A program made the position numbers and the translations under genes. A DNA stretch of 47,222 nt from Anaerotruncus sp. (lineage in GTDB: Bacteria; Bacillota; Clostridia; Oscillospirales; Ruminococcaceae), in contig JAETRV010000021.1 of assembly GCA_021770005.1 (NCBI GenBank), positions 1 through 47,222 on the forward strand. Direction: 5' to 3'. The first letter of the stretch is position 1. Each line of letters starts with the position of its first letter. The notes under the pieces are model-generated. The model worked only from the letters and a program-made list of their open reading frames with translations, had not been told where the DNA came from and made no database searches. Shown piece by piece: positions 47,028-47,222 of the stretch.

Positions 47028-47222
47028 AGAACCTGTCTAGGGGCTGTTCAAAATCGTAAGCTTTACTCAATTTTTCTCGAAAAATTGCAGGGTCGAGGGG
47101 CAGTGTGACAGCAGGAAGTTTGGTTCCAGACCAAACTTCTGGGCGCTCGCGCCCTCCTCGGGGCTGCTCGGGCCTGCTACGGCCCGAAGCGCGCTTCGCG
47201 CGACGCCCCTGCGGGCTGTCTT
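47028..47222 (+). repeat. Dispersed repeat copy G with MITE-end scraps, running off the window
   Basis: It opens with AAGAACCTGTCTAGGGGCTG (MITE-end type), then GTAAGCTTTACTCAATTTTT, CTCGAAAAATTGC and GGGTCGAGGGGCAGTG (left module of the GC-rich family). It continues into several palindromes: AGAAGTTTGG/CCAAACTTCT-like (47110-47140), GGGCGCTCGCGCCC and GGGCC/GGCCC pairs. The element seems to continue beyond 47222. No gene is visible here. Confidence 0.6.

Overview
The window looks like chromosomal DNA from a motile, low-redox gut-type member of the Clostridia, most likely Oscillospiraceae/Ruminococcaceae-like. This rests on fairly high GC for a Firmicute, strong AGGAGG-type ribosome binding sites, frequent TTG/GTG starts, a CheV protein, a Firmicute-style flagellin, a DUF3798 transporter and many dispersed GC-rich palindromic repeats. 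The genus is not determined. No rRNA, tRNA, CRISPR array, transposase or phage gene was seen.

Layout. (1) 194-2860, minus strand: cheV, a three-QxW ricin-type lectin with a histone-like basic tail behind a near-perfect sigma-A promoter, and a TatD-family hydrolase. (2) 3148-10936, minus: housekeeping genes metG, rimI, polA, an ABC-F ATPase whose second ATPase site has lost three catalytic residues, and a YfcE-type phosphodiesterase. (3) 11061-12272, plus: three small genes of unknown function behind a possible sporulation-type (sigma-E-like) promoter. (4) 12922-28529, plus: flagellin, then twelve tightly packed genes that make nucleotide sugars (CDP-6-deoxyhexose branch RfbF/RfbG/reductase/RfbC-like; UDP-glucuronate/UDP-xylose-like branch) and transfer or modify glycans (four GT2 glycosyltransferases, an FkbM methyltransferase, a radical SAM protein). 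This reads as a flagellin or surface-glycan decoration island. (5) 30081-38728, minus: a DUF3798 binding protein with its ATPase and two permeases, bracketed by an M20 peptidase and an Xaa-Pro aminopeptidase. This looks like an uncharacterised import-and-hydrolysis locus. (6) 39737-41744, plus: a FIST sensor protein and a soluble methyl-accepting protein, probably one split chemoreceptor. (7) 41935-46979: aldo/keto reductase, GarR-like dehydrogenase, a PrpR-type regulator with a broken sigma-54 AAA+ core, and a Cof-type HAD phosphatase.

The motility theme links CheV, flagellin, the glycan island and the FIST/chemoreceptor pair. Intergenic DNA carries two repeat families. One is a modular GC-rich element with a GGGGTCGAGGGGCAGAGCCCC core (at least seven full or partial copies). 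The other is a ~166-bp MITE-like element with inverted ends (two copies plus remnants). One copy of the first family has run into the end of the RfbC-like gene and supplies its C-terminal tail.

Limits: everything is from reading the sequence and recalling protein families. No alignment, HMM or folding calculation was run. Start sites were chosen from ribosome binding sites and may be off by a few codons.
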